From positions 1 to 41,416 of IMG/VR virus record IMGVR_UViG_3300032893_000128: a stretch of DNA of 41,416 nucleotides. One strand, 5' to 3'. Numbering within the stretch: position 1 is the first letter of the stretch; every line of letters starts with the position of its first letter. Position numbers and translations under genes: made by a program. Source of the stretch: a virus. The notes beneath the pieces are model-generated. The model did no database searches. It saw only the letters and a program-made list of their open reading frames with translations, and was not told where the DNA came from. Shown here piece after piece: positions 18,977 through 26,945 of this stretch.

Positions 18977-19768
18977 ATGGCGATCACTCTTACCAAGGCG
19001 ATCGGGCCGAGCACGAGCCCGCTCCCGGTGTCGGCAGATTTGCCGTCACCGTGGAAAGTCCAGACCGGCGCAACCCTGCCGGTCGTTCAGATCGACAACG
19101 AGTACATCGCGGTCATGGCCGCCGGCCCGACCACATGGCTCGTCCAGCGCGGCGTGATGGGCTCGTCCGCCTCATCGCACGCATCAGGGGCGGCGGTTAC
19201 TCCGGTCTGGGTGTCCGGGTCCGCCTCGCAGCCCTTCCAGGCTCCGTTCTGGGGCCTGTCGGGCTTCTTCGCGGAGACGCTCGACCGCAACCTCTGCCCG
19301 GAGGTCAACGCGACCGTCTTCACCACGGGCCAGATCTTCAATGAGCTGATCTGGATCCCGGCGGGCAAGACGGTCAGCAACATCACCTTCTGGTCGGCCA
19401 CCACGGCAGCCAGCGTCCCCACGCACTACGCCTTCGGGCTCTACACCTACGACCCGACGGCTCCCGCCCAGCTCTGCTCGAGCGCGGATAACCTCACCGG
19501 TGCCTGGGCCGCCAACACGAAGATGACCCTCGCCATGTCGACCCCGTACACGGTCACGACCAGCGGCCTGTACTACGTGGCAATCGGCATGACGGCGACC
19601 ACGATCCCGACTCTCAAGGGCGGGACCGCCAAGACGGATGGTTCCCTGGCCGGCGGCGCCCCGATCATCGCGGGCGTGAACGCCACCTCATACGCCACGG
19701 GCGCGCTGCCCGCTGCTCTCGGAGTGACCACAGCCGGCACCGTGACGGTGTGGGCTGGCCTGAGCTAG
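18977..19768 (+). CDS. Fibre-like structural protein, paralogue 1
   Basis: The 263-residue protein starts M-A-I-T-L-T-K-A-I-G. Its N-domain (I-D-N-E-Y-I-A-V, W-L-V-Q-R-G-V-M-G-S-S-A-S-S-H) is of a type seen at the start of phage fibre proteins. The C-terminal 175 residues (G-F-F-A-E-T-L-D-R-N-L-C-P-E, H-Y-A-F-G-L-Y-T-Y, P-Y-T-V-T-T-S-G-L-Y-Y-V-A) match the neighbour at 19781 closely. AAGGAG precedes the ATG. Probably a receptor-binding or virion surface protein. Confidence 0.65.
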   Translation: MAITLTKAIGPSTSPLPVSADLPSPWKVQTGATLPVVQIDNEYIAVMAAGPTTWLVQRGVMGSSASSHASGAAVTPVWVSGSASQPFQAPFWGLSGFFAETLDRNLCPEVNATVFTTGQIFNELIWIPAGKTVSNITFWSATTAASVPTHYAFGLYTYDPTAPAQLCSSADNLTGAWAANTKMTLAMSTPYTVTTSGLYYVAIGMTATTIPTLKGGTAKTDGSLAGGAPIIAGVNATSYATGALPAALGVTTAGTVTVWAGLS

Positions 19769-19780
19769 GAGCGATCTTCC

Positions 19781-20809
19781 ATGGCCATCACCCTGACTCA
19801 GGCGTGCGGTACGAACGACAGCACGCTGTACGTCAACGGCAACCCGAGTTCGGACATCGTCAACATCGACAGCGAGCGGATCCGGATCTGGGCGCACGGC
19901 ACGACCGTGCTCCAGGTCATCCGCGGCTACGACGGCTCGGTCGCGGCCTCGCACGCCCTGGGCGCGACCGTGGCTCCGGTCGCCGAGATCGTCGGCACTC
20001 AGGGCACGGACCAGCCCGTCGTCGGCGGGACTTCGGTCACCTCGACGCCCACCGAGATCAACCGGCTGGCGGGCGTAACCCCCGGCACGGCTGCGGCTTC
20101 GAGTGTCGCGGTGCTCGGCACCTCCAAGAACCTCGACATCCTGGGGCTGCCGGTAGGCGGCCTCAAGATCGGCGCGTCTGGCGCTGAAGTTGCGATCACG
20201 GATACGGGGGCCGAGCTGAACACTCTGCACAGCTCCGGCATCACCAACCAGGATCTCATCAACCTTCACGCCGCTATCCCGCAGATGCTTTACGGTCCGA
20301 CCGGCTTCCTGGCCGAGACCGTGTCTCGCGCCCTCTGCCCCGAGGCCAACCTGACGGTTGCCACGACCGGCCAGGTGTTCAACCAGCTCATCTTCATCCC
20401 CGGCGGCACGGTCGTGACGAACATCTCGTTCTGCTCGGCCACCTCCGCGGCGAACGTCCCCACGCACTACGCCTTCGGGCTCTACACATACAGCGCCTCG
20501 GCGCCGTCGCTGCTCGCATCCACTGCCGACCAGACGACCACGGCGTGGGGCGCCAACACGGTCAAGACGCTGGCTCTGACCGCGCCGTACACGGTCACGA
20601 CCAGCGGCCTGTACTACGTCGCCTTCTCGATGGTCGCGACCGGTGTCCCGACCCTGAAGGGCATGACGGCGCGTACGGACGGCACCCTCGCGGGTACCGC
20701 CCCGATCCTCGCCGGCATCAACGCCACGTCCTACTCGACGGGCACCCTGCCCGCCGCCCTGACCACGACCACGGCGGGGGTCAACTCCGTCTGGTGCGGG
20801 CTGAGCTAG
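19781..20809 (+). CDS. Fibre-like structural protein, paralogue 2
   Basis: The 342-residue protein shares both end domains with the gene at 18977. It has an extra segment of about 80 residues in the middle (T-S-T-P-T-E-I-N-R-L-A-G-V-T-P-G-T-A, then T-D-T-G-A-E-L-N-T-L-H), of the kind found in tail-fibre stems. Some shared stretches are identical at the DNA level, for example CCGTACACGGTCACGACCAG. The pair arose by tandem duplication and can recombine. Probably a receptor-binding protein. Confidence 0.65.
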   Translation: MAITLTQACGTNDSTLYVNGNPSSDIVNIDSERIRIWAHGTTVLQVIRGYDGSVAASHALGATVAPVAEIVGTQGTDQPVVGGTSVTSTPTEINRLAGVTPGTAAASSVAVLGTSKNLDILGLPVGGLKIGASGAEVAITDTGAELNTLHSSGITNQDLINLHAAIPQMLYGPTGFLAETVSRALCPEANLTVATTGQVFNQLIFIPGGTVVTNISFCSATSAANVPTHYAFGLYTYSASAPSLLASTADQTTTAWGANTVKTLALTAPYTVTTSGLYYVAFSMVATGVPTLKGMTARTDGTLAGTAPILAGINATSYSTGTLPAALTTTTAGVNSVWCGLS

Positions 20810-20818
20810 GAGGAGCAG

Positions 20819-21094
20819 ATGGACTACAAGTGCCCCGGCTGCGGGATGTTCGTAGCCGACCCCTCGTCCCATGTCGGACACGGCATGGTCGTGGCGGCCG
20901 CGCCGACGTTCGGCGGCCAGACGGTCGAACAGATCGCCGCCAAGCCGACCTTCGATGTGGACCTCTCCAAGGGCGATCTCGACGATCTCAAGATGCCCGA
21001 GCTCAAGGCGATCGCCGAGCCGCTCGGCATCGAGATCAAGCCCGGCATGAGCAAGGCTCAGGTCCGAGACCTGATTCGGGCCGCTCGGGCGTGA
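20819..21094 (+). CDS. Zinc/SAP-like protein, 91 aa
   Basis: GGAGGAG lies upstream of the ATG. The N-terminus has Y-K-C-P-G-C-G-M-F-V with two later His residues (S-H-V-G-H), a likely zinc site. The C-terminus (L-K-M-P-E-L-K-A-I-A-E-P-L-G-I-E-I-K, M-S-K-A-Q-V-R-D-L-I-R-A) resembles SAP/Rho-N-like helix-extended-loop-helix domains that bind nucleic acid. Its place before the terminase genes suggests a part in packaging or virion assembly. Confidence 0.6.
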   Translation: MDYKCPGCGMFVADPSSHVGHGMVVAAAPTFGGQTVEQIAAKPTFDVDLSKGDLDDLKMPELKAIAEPLGIEIKPGMSKAQVRDLIRAARA

Positions 21095-21324
21095 GTCGTG
21101 TCTTCCTCGGCGGCCGCAAGACCGCCGACCCGGCCAAGACGGAGCGCGCTGTCGCCGAGTCTGTCGCCGAGTGGCGAACTCTGGAACTTCGGAACGCCCT
21201 GGGCATGAAGTTCCGGGCATCGATGCAGGTCCAGGTCCGGCGTCCCCGGTGGATGCCGGACCCCCTGTACCGCTGGTTCATGAGGACCATCGTGGTCCCC
21301 TCAAAGCTGGAGCGCCTTCGGTGA
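21091..21324 (+). CDS. Hypothetical protein, 77 aa
   Basis: GTG 21091 overlaps the previous stop (GTGA). The protein is basic, with a helical middle (T-E-R-A-V-A-E-S-V-A-E-W-R-T-L-E-L-R-N-A-L-G) and an R-R-P-R-W-M-P-D-P-L-Y-R-W-F end. I do not recognise the family. Confidence 0.55.
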   Translation: MSRVFLGGRKTADPAKTERAVAESVAEWRTLELRNALGMKFRASMQVQVRRPRWMPDPLYRWFMRTIVVPSKLERLR

Positions 21325-21410
21325 ACATGCGTCTCTGCCGGCCCACGAGTGCGAGTGGGTGGTCCGGTCAGACGGGTACTCGCCCCGCAGGCAAGGGAGC
21401 GTGGGAATGA
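21321..21410 (+). CDS. Possible 29-aa small ORF before the HNH gene
   Basis: GTG 21321 overlaps the previous stop (GTGA) and its own stop overlaps ATG 21407 (ATGA), which supports this frame. The competing frame, in line with the HNH gene, also looks protein-like here (H-E-C-E-W-V-V-R-S-D-G-Y). So the HNH gene may instead start upstream at GTG 21356 or 21359. The choice is open. Confidence 0.3.
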   Translation: MNMRLCRPTSASGWSGQTGTRPAGKGAWE

Positions 21411-21745
21411 TCGGCCTGCGCCCCTGCCTGGAGCCGGGCTGCCCGCGTCTGTCGCGGCGCTCGCGCTGTGACTTCCATCGCCGGGAGCACGACGCCGCCC
21501 GCAATCATCACGGCGTGAGTGCCGCTGAGCGCGGCTACGACGCCGATCATCGGGCTGAGCGCGCCAGCTGGGCGCCCGACGTGGCGACGGGCACCGTCCA
21601 CTGCGCCCGCTGCGGCGGGCTCATCGCTCCCACCCAATCGTGGGATCTCGGCCACACCGATGACCGATCGGGCTGGACTGGCCCCGAGCACCGTCGCTGC
21701 AACCGTGCCGCGGCGCTGGCGCGAGCGAATGGGAGGGCTGCCTGA
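21407..21745 (+). CDS. HNH endonuclease, 112 aa
   Basis: The N-terminus has a zinc-like C-L-E-P-G-C ... C-D-F-H. The nuclease core has C-A-R-C-G-G-L-I, then W-D-L-G-H-T-D-D-R and P-E-H-R-R-C-N-R-A-A, which is the HNH metal finger (D-x-G-H ... H-x-x-C-N). HNH proteins directly before the terminase genes are common in cos-type phages and help cut DNA during packaging. The TGATG overlap with the small terminase gene supports that. Confidence 0.85.
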   Translation: MIGLRPCLEPGCPRLSRRSRCDFHRREHDAARNHHGVSAAERGYDADHRAERASWAPDVATGTVHCARCGGLIAPTQSWDLGHTDDRSGWTGPEHRRCNRAAALARANGRAA

Positions 21746-22176
21746 TGCCCGGTCCCGCTCCCAAGCCCGCATCCCAGCGCCAGCGGCGTAACCGCGTCAG
21801 CTCGGCCGCCGTTCTGCCGCCGGCTGCGCCCTTCGAGATCCCGGCGCTGCCCGAGGGCTACGACAAGCGTGTCGTCCGCTGGTGGGAGACCGTGAAGCGG
21901 TCGCCGATGCGCGAGGAGTACACCGAGACCGACTGGGAGGCACTGCTGGCCGTAGCCGCCCTGTACAACCTGTGGTGGCTGAGCGGCGATCCAAAGGTCC
22001 ATGCGGAGTTCCGGACGGCCGCCAAGGACTTCGGCCTCAACCCGCTCTCGCGCCGCTCGCTCCAGTGGGAGATCAAGCGCGTCGAGGGCGCCGCCCCGGC
22101 CGTGCCCGCCACCCCGCGCCGCGCCTCGAAGTCGACGCTCGCCGTCCTGGCCGGCGGGAAGGCGGCGCGAGCATGA
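21745..22176 (+). CDS. terS: Terminase small subunit
   Basis: The 143-residue protein starts P-G-P-A-P-K-P-A-S-Q-R-Q-R-R-N-R-V, the typical start of P27-like small terminases. A helical region follows (W-W-E-T-V-K-R-S-P-M, Y-T-E-T-D-W-E-A-L-L-A-V-A-A-L-Y), then L-S-R-R-S-L-Q-W-E-I. It recognises phage DNA and feeds it to the large subunit encoded next, with which it overlaps (ATGA at 22173). Confidence 0.85.
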   Translation: MPGPAPKPASQRQRRNRVSSAAVLPPAAPFEIPALPEGYDKRVVRWWETVKRSPMREEYTETDWEALLAVAALYNLWWLSGDPKVHAEFRTAAKDFGLNPLSRRSLQWEIKRVEGAAPAVPATPRRASKSTLAVLAGGKAARA

Positions 22177-24032
22177 GCGAGCTGATCGTGCCGCCGCTGC
22201 CTGAGAAGATCGCCTGGCCGTCGCTGGGTCCGGACGTCTGCGACTGGCAGGAAGCAAACCTGGCTTTCGGGCCCGGCGACCTGCTCGGCAAGCCGTACCA
22301 CGTCGACGACGAGGGCCGGGCGCTCCTCGAACGTGCCTACCAGGTCTACCCGCCCGACCACACCGGCAACTGCCACTTCGAGTCCGGCCGCTGCCGGACC
22401 GTCCAGAACGCCCGCTGTGGCCGCCGGCGCTTCGACACGGTCGTGATCGTCACCCGCAAGGGCACCATGAAGTCCGAGCGCCTGGCCTCGGTCGCCGCGG
22501 CCGAGCTCGCCGACGACGCGCCGATTCGCTGCGACGGCTTCCGTCGTGCCGGCAAAGTGTGGGTGCCGGTCGGCCGGCCCGTAGTTTCGCCGTTCGTCTT
22601 CCTCTTCGCCTTCGCCAAGGAGCAGGCCGAAGACACGAGCTGGGACGCCCTGCGCCAGATGATCCTGCTGGGCGCCGGACACGACAAGTTCGACGTTTGG
22701 GAAGAGCGCATCGTCCGCCGTGGCGGCGACGGGGAGGCGAAGGCCCTCGCCTCGGCTCCGGACTCCCGAGACGGCGGCCGCACTACGTTCCAGGGCAAGG
22801 AAGAGACGCACCGCTGGACACTGCCGCGCCACAAGGAAGCCCACCAGACCACCCGCGGCAACCTGTCCAAGCGCCCGATCGCCGAGCCCTGGGAGATGCA
22901 CGCCACGACCGCCTACGCGCCCGGTGAGGGTTCCGTGCTCGAGGAGCTCCACGACGCCGCCCGCAAGCTGACCGGCGATGCCGCCCAGAAGAGCCGGATG
23001 TTCTTCTTCTACCGCTGGGCCGACACGCGCATCGAGATCCGCAACGAGGACGGCTCGTTCAACATGCCGCACCTCAAGCAGGCGATCGTCGACGCCTCCG
23101 GCCCCGTCACTGCAGCCTGGTCTGACCCGGAGGGCATCGCCTCGCTCCAGTTCACCGCGCCCGGTGCGGATCCCGACTACGCCGAGCGCGTCTGGCTCAA
23201 CCGCCTCATCCCCCGGACGCAGGTCGCGTTCGACGCCGAGGCGTGGAAGGCGTCGGGGGCCAAGTGGGCGAAGGATCACCCCGGCTATCGCATCCTGCCC
23301 GGCACCGCCATCGTGGTCTCCTTCGACGGCTCCCGCGGTTCGGACGATCCCTCCTACCCGCCCGACCACACCGGCCTCATCATCACCGAGATCGCGACGG
23401 GCTACCAGGACGTGGCCGGCCACTGGGATCCGGCTGACTATCCCGGTCGGCGCATCCCGCGCGACCTGGTCAACATCGCCGTCGACGACGTCTACACGAC
23501 CTACAACGTCCTGCGCGGTTACTTCGACCCGCCTGATTGGGATCAGGACATCGCCGAGTGGCAGGCCCGCTACGGCGAGGACCTCGTAACGCCCTGGTTC
23601 ACCTGGCGCGAGCGCCCGATGGCCTTCGCCTGCCGCAACTACGCCCTGGCGATCGCCGCCGGCGAGGTGCCGCACTCCGAGCACGAAGAGTTCGCCGCCC
23701 ACATCGGCCATGCCCACAAGCGTCTGGTCAACGTCCGAGACGACAAGGGCGAGCGTCTCTGGACGATCCAGAAGGAGCGCCCTCACAGCCAGCTCAAGAT
23801 CGACCTGGGCATGTGCGGGGTCCTGGGCTGGGAGGCGCGCTCGGATGCCCTGGCCGCCGGCGCACTCATCGTCCCCGAGGAGCCCGGCATCCTGAGCCTG
23901 GTGCGCGACATGGCCGCGCGCCGCGACGGTCGGCCTGTCCCGGTCGACGGCGGCGATGCACCTCCCATTGCCGCCGTCGCCTCGCAGCGCGGTCTCCTCC
24001 ACTCCCACGAGTATTACGAGGGGCGCACATGA
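22173..24032 (+). CDS. terL: Terminase large subunit
   Basis: The 619-residue protein begins after the small-subunit stop overlap. An ATPase region has a divergent Walker A (V-I-V-T-R-K-G-T-M-K-S-E) and an L-L-G-A-G-H-D-K stretch. The C-terminal nuclease domain shows I-V-V-S-F-D-G-S-R-G-S-D-D with a catalytic Asp, and I-A-V-D-D-V-Y. Length and order fit large terminases of siphoviruses. It drives DNA into the capsid through the portal. The long open frame on the opposite strand is a codon-bias shadow. Confidence 0.85.
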   Translation: MSELIVPPLPEKIAWPSLGPDVCDWQEANLAFGPGDLLGKPYHVDDEGRALLERAYQVYPPDHTGNCHFESGRCRTVQNARCGRRRFDTVVIVTRKGTMKSERLASVAAAELADDAPIRCDGFRRAGKVWVPVGRPVVSPFVFLFAFAKEQAEDTSWDALRQMILLGAGHDKFDVWEERIVRRGGDGEAKALASAPDSRDGGRTTFQGKEETHRWTLPRHKEAHQTTRGNLSKRPIAEPWEMHATTAYAPGEGSVLEELHDAARKLTGDAAQKSRMFFFYRWADTRIEIRNEDGSFNMPHLKQAIVDASGPVTAAWSDPEGIASLQFTAPGADPDYAERVWLNRLIPRTQVAFDAEAWKASGAKWAKDHPGYRILPGTAIVVSFDGSRGSDDPSYPPDHTGLIITEIATGYQDVAGHWDPADYPGRRIPRDLVNIAVDDVYTTYNVLRGYFDPPDWDQDIAEWQARYGEDLVTPWFTWRERPMAFACRNYALAIAAGEVPHSEHEEFAAHIGHAHKRLVNVRDDKGERLWTIQKERPHSQLKIDLGMCGVLGWEARSDALAAGALIVPEEPGILSLVRDMAARRDGRPVPVDGGDAPPIAAVASQRGLLHSHEYYEGRT

Positions 24033-24034
24033 GG

Positions 24035-24313
24035 CTACTCAGCCTGCAGCACAAGGTCTCCGTCGAGCACTGTGTGAGTCACGGTGAGCGAGCGAGGCAC
24101 CTCGATCCTTTCCTTCTGTGTGATCCTCACCTTTCCGCCGCGCTGGCGCACGAGCAGAACGATGGTCTGCAACGCCTTGTCGTATTGATCCGCCGTGTCG
24201 TTAGTGCCCACTGGAAAGAACTCGCCCACGAGTCGTTCGCCAGCCACAACGGCAACGGGCTCCACGAGCTTGGCGTAAATCCTGCGGAACTCCGTGCTTG
24301 GAATCGTGCGCAT
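24035..24313 (-). CDS. Phd-like antitoxin-type protein, minus-strand moron, 92 aa
   Basis: On the minus strand GGAGG is eight bases before the ATG. The N-terminus (M-R-T-I-P-S-T-E-F-R-R-I-Y-A-K-L-V-E-P-V-A-V-V) resembles Phd/YefM-type antitoxins: a short strand, a helix, then E-P-V-x-V and a glycine-linked strand. The second half (K-V-R-I-T-Q-K-E-R-I-E-V-P) is a different beta-rich region. No toxin gene lies beside it. It sits backwards between terminase and portal, as 'moron' genes do, two bases from the terminase stop. The dyad at 24349 may be its own operator. Could be an orphan antitoxin or a regulator. The plus-strand frame from 24029 is its shadow. Confidence 0.65.
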   Translation of the reverse strand: MRTIPSTEFRRIYAKLVEPVAVVAGERLVGEFFPVGTNDTADQYDKALQTIVLLVRQRGGKVRITQKERIEVPRSLTVTHTVLDGDLVLQAE

Positions 24314-24348
24314 CTAGCCGACCTCCAATCTGCTCTTCATGCCTCGAA

Positions 24349-24366
24349 TTGTACACCGCTGTACAA
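24349..24366. promoter_or_regulatory. Inverted repeat TTGTACA-N4-TGTACAA, candidate operator
   Basis: Perfect 7-bp arms with a CCGC spacer lie between the minus-strand Phd-like gene (start 24313) and the portal gene (start 24379). On the minus strand it contains TACAAT, a 5/6 match to the -10 element, with no good -35. A repressor bound here would block that gene's promoter, which fits antitoxin-style autoregulation. It could also affect portal transcription. Confidence 0.55.
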
Positions 24367-24378
24367 CGGGAGAGCGGC

Positions 24379-26550
24379 ATGACCCGACGCGCTCGCCGAC
24401 ACCCGCTCGTCAAGGCGCAGCTCCCGGCCGGGGCCGTCGCCAGTTCCGACATGTCCGGCCTCGCCAACGCTTTGGGCGGTGGCCTCAACGTCACGAGTTC
24501 GCTCGGGCCTGGTATCCCGATCGGCCCCGGCCACCCCGAAGAGCGTAACCCGCGCTGGTTTGATTACCTGCCCGGTGTCAACGTCACGATCAGCCCGCGC
24601 CAGGGCGAGGCGTACAGCTTCGAGACCCTCTACGGCATCGCCAACTCCTGGGACGTGGCCGGCATCGCGATCGAGAAGCGGAAGGAAGAGTTCGTTCGCA
24701 ACGAGCCGACCGTCATCCCCAAGGCGATCCCGGGTCTGACCCAGAAGCAGGCCCAGTTCCGGGCCGACTCGCTGCGCGACGAGATCGCCGACGCGATGGG
24801 CGCGCTCTACCAGCCCGACGGCCAGATGGAATACACGGGCTGGATGACCAAGTACCTCGACGACCTGTTCAAGGGCGACGCCGGCGCGATCTACCTGCGC
24901 GGCAACTACGGCGGTGGCCTGGCCGACGTCGAAGTGATCGACGGCCAGCAGATCAAGCCGGTGCTCGATCTGTGGGGCCGCATCGCCCAGGTTCCGCCCG
25001 GCACGCCGCGCCACGTTCACGAGTGGACGCCCGACAAGATCAGCATCCCGTCCGCGGGCTCCGGCGTCGGAATGGCCTGCGGCGTCTGTGGCGCGGCTCC
25101 GGCCTACACCCAGGTCATCAAGGGCATGATCTGGGGCTGGTATGGGTCCGACGAGATCATCTACCAGCCCCGCTGGCCGCGGACCCGCGGCCCGTACGGC
25201 CATCCCCCGATCGAGGCCATCCTCCTCTCGGCCAATCGCGCCCTGCGGCGCCAGACGCTCGACCTGTCCTGGTACACCGAAGGCTCGATCCCGGCCGCCT
25301 ACCTCAAGGTGCCGGAGGGCTGGAACGCCAAGCAGGCCAACGAGTTCGTGGGGGCGATCTCGGAGCTGCTGTCCGGTAACGACGCCCAGCGCGTCAATCT
25401 GGTCCCGATCCCGGGCGGCGCCAACTCGGGCATCGAGCGGATGCTGCCCGAGCCCAAGAACGACGTCGAGGAGTACCTGCTCCACGTCGGTCTCGCGGCG
25501 TTCGCGGTCTCCCCGATGGAGATCGGCTTCATTCGCTCGTCGGGCGGCGCCGGTCTCGGCGGCAAGGGCGTCGCCGAAGAGCAGACCGACGCCGGCCGCC
25601 AGCGCCAGATCAGCCTGTCGCGCCACATCACCCGGATCTGGAACCGCATCCTCGCGGTCGGCTGGTCGAGCGATCTCGTCCTGTCCTATCCCTCGCTCGT
25701 CGAGCCGAAGGACCGACTCCTCGAGGCCCAGACGCTCCACGAATACTGGGCCATGGGCGCGGTCGCCTCGGACTGGATCGCGGTCAACGTGCTCGGTCTC
25801 GACCCGCCCGGACTCGGCAACACCGTCGTCACGCAGTCGGGGACCGTCGTGCCGGTCCACCAGATCGCCACGGCGACGCCACCCGAGCCGCCGAGCTCCG
25901 CGCCGACCCCCTCGGCCCAACCGGGGGTCAACACCGAGTCGGGCGTCGCCAAGGCCCTGGGCGGCGGCAAGCTCGAGTTCCACGGCGACCTCGCGAAGGT
26001 CGTGCACCGCTACCTGCTGCGCTCCTATCCCGCGAAGGACATCGAGTGGGTGCAGGACCCGGACATCGAATGGGAGTACGAGCCCGACGTCAAGCTTGAA
26101 GACATCAACTACGCCCGCCGGCCGGGCGGCCGCAATGAGGACAAGGTCGACTCGCTGACCGAGTCGCTCAAGGCCGGCGCCTCGATGGACCCGATCGTAC
26201 TGGCCGACTTCGGCGAGCCCAAGTACCGGGTCGCCGACGGCTTCCACCGGACCGAGTCCGCCGAAGACGCGGGCAAGGACGCGGTGCCGGCGTTCATCGC
26301 CCACAAGGTGCCGGGCAAATATCGGAGCCTGGTCATGGGGCCGATGCAGGAAGACTCCACCTCGGTCGCCAAGGCGGACCTGCGGCGCTGGCGCCAGAAG
26401 GCCATCAACGCCTTGAAGCGCGGCGAATCGGCCGCGGTGACGTTCCAGTCCGAGGCGATCGACCCGCTCACGGTCTCGATCGTGTCCAAGGCCCTGGTTT
26501 CCGCGCGGAGCGTCGACGACGTCTGGGCGCTCTTCGGAGGTGGGCGATGA
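24379..26550 (+). CDS. Portal protein with C-terminal ParB-like domain
   Basis: From ATG 24379 the protein has 723 residues. The portal part (about 1-510) has the helical wing, Y-G-S-D-E-I-I-Y-Q-P-R-W-P-R-T-R-G-P-Y-G, P-I-E-A-I-L-L-S-A-N-R-A-L-R-R, and F-A-V-S-P-M-E-I-G-F. A Pro/Ser linker follows (about 515-540). Residues about 555-650 have V-D-S-L-T-E-S-L-K, P-I-V-L-A-D-F-G and Y-R-V-A-D-G-F-H-R-T-E-S-A-E-D-A-G, a ParB/sulfiredoxin-like fold with its D-G-x-H-R motif. The last 60 residues (W-R-Q-K-A-I-N-A-L-K-R-G) resemble portal C-terminal extensions. Twelve portals form the DNA channel. The fused domain may act on nucleotides or DNA, unproven. Confidence 0.8.
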   Translation: MTRRARRHPLVKAQLPAGAVASSDMSGLANALGGGLNVTSSLGPGIPIGPGHPEERNPRWFDYLPGVNVTISPRQGEAYSFETLYGIANSWDVAGIAIEKRKEEFVRNEPTVIPKAIPGLTQKQAQFRADSLRDEIADAMGALYQPDGQMEYTGWMTKYLDDLFKGDAGAIYLRGNYGGGLADVEVIDGQQIKPVLDLWGRIAQVPPGTPRHVHEWTPDKISIPSAGSGVGMACGVCGAAPAYTQVIKGMIWGWYGSDEIIYQPRWPRTRGPYGHPPIEAILLSANRALRRQTLDLSWYTEGSIPAAYLKVPEGWNAKQANEFVGAISELLSGNDAQRVNLVPIPGGANSGIERMLPEPKNDVEEYLLHVGLAAFAVSPMEIGFIRSSGGAGLGGKGVAEEQTDAGRQRQISLSRHITRIWNRILAVGWSSDLVLSYPSLVEPKDRLLEAQTLHEYWAMGAVASDWIAVNVLGLDPPGLGNTVVTQSGTVVPVHQIATATPPEPPSSAPTPSAQPGVNTESGVAKALGGGKLEFHGDLAKVVHRYLLRSYPAKDIEWVQDPDIEWEYEPDVKLEDINYARRPGGRNEDKVDSLTESLKAGASMDPIVLADFGEPKYRVADGFHRTESAEDAGKDAVPAFIAHKVPGKYRSLVMGPMQEDSTSVAKADLRRWRQKAINALKRGESAAVTFQSEAIDPLTVSIVSKALVSARSVDDVWALFGGGR

Positions 26551-26945
26551 ACGAGCGCCGCTACGTCCTGGGCATCGCCTACCAGGCCGGTCCGCTGGAG
26601 CGGATCCAAGCCGGCGCCGACGGTGGCCGCGACTGGTTTAGCCCCGACGAGCTCGAGCTGGCCGCGTGGCGCTTTCTTCTCAGCGAGCCCAAGGTCGGCG
26701 TCTGTCACATGGACGGCACGACCGGGGCTGCGCAGGTCGTCGAGTCCTACATCTACCGCGGCCCGGACTGGCATACCGGCATCTTCGACGGTACCGCCAG
26801 CGAGGTGGTCGTCCATGCGGGCGACTGGTTGGTCGGGGCAATCCTCACTCCACTGTCCTGGGAGTTCTACAAGGCGGGCAAGCTCAACGGCTGGTCGATC
26901 CAGGGTGAGGCCGGCCGCCTCGTGGGAGACATGACCAATGGCTAA
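26547..26945 (+). CDS. XkdF-like putative phage protease
   Basis: The 132-residue protein has R-Y-V-L-G-I-A-Y-Q-A-G, D-W-F-S-P-D-E-L-E-L-A-A-W-R-F, V-G-V-C-H-M-D-G, V-V-E-S-Y-I-Y-R-G-P-D-W and a terminal L-N-G-W-S-I-Q-G-E-A-G-R. These are the features of the XkdF-type family, called a putative serine protease and placed between portal and capsid genes. The conserved His and Ser (H-M-D-G, G-W-S) could be catalytic. It would trim scaffold or capsid during head maturation. It is coupled to both neighbours. Confidence 0.75.
   Translation: MNERRYVLGIAYQAGPLERIQAGADGGRDWFSPDELELAAWRFLLSEPKVGVCHMDGTTGAAQVVESYIYRGPDWHTGIFDGTASEVVVHAGDWLVGAILTPLSWEFYKAGKLNGWSIQGEAGRLVGDMTNG

Noticed and set aside
21858-24008. 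716-codon minus-strand frame opposite the large terminase
   Set aside because: Same kind of antisense shadow; no start signal and no domain.
24029-24382. Plus-strand ORF between terminase and portal
   Set aside because: It makes an ATGA overlap, but its sequence is unconvincing. The opposite strand has GGAGG and a Phd-like N-terminus.
24337-26304. 655-codon minus-strand frame opposite the portal gene
   Set aside because: Antisense shadow of a well-supported portal gene; low-complexity Asp/Arg/Gly product.
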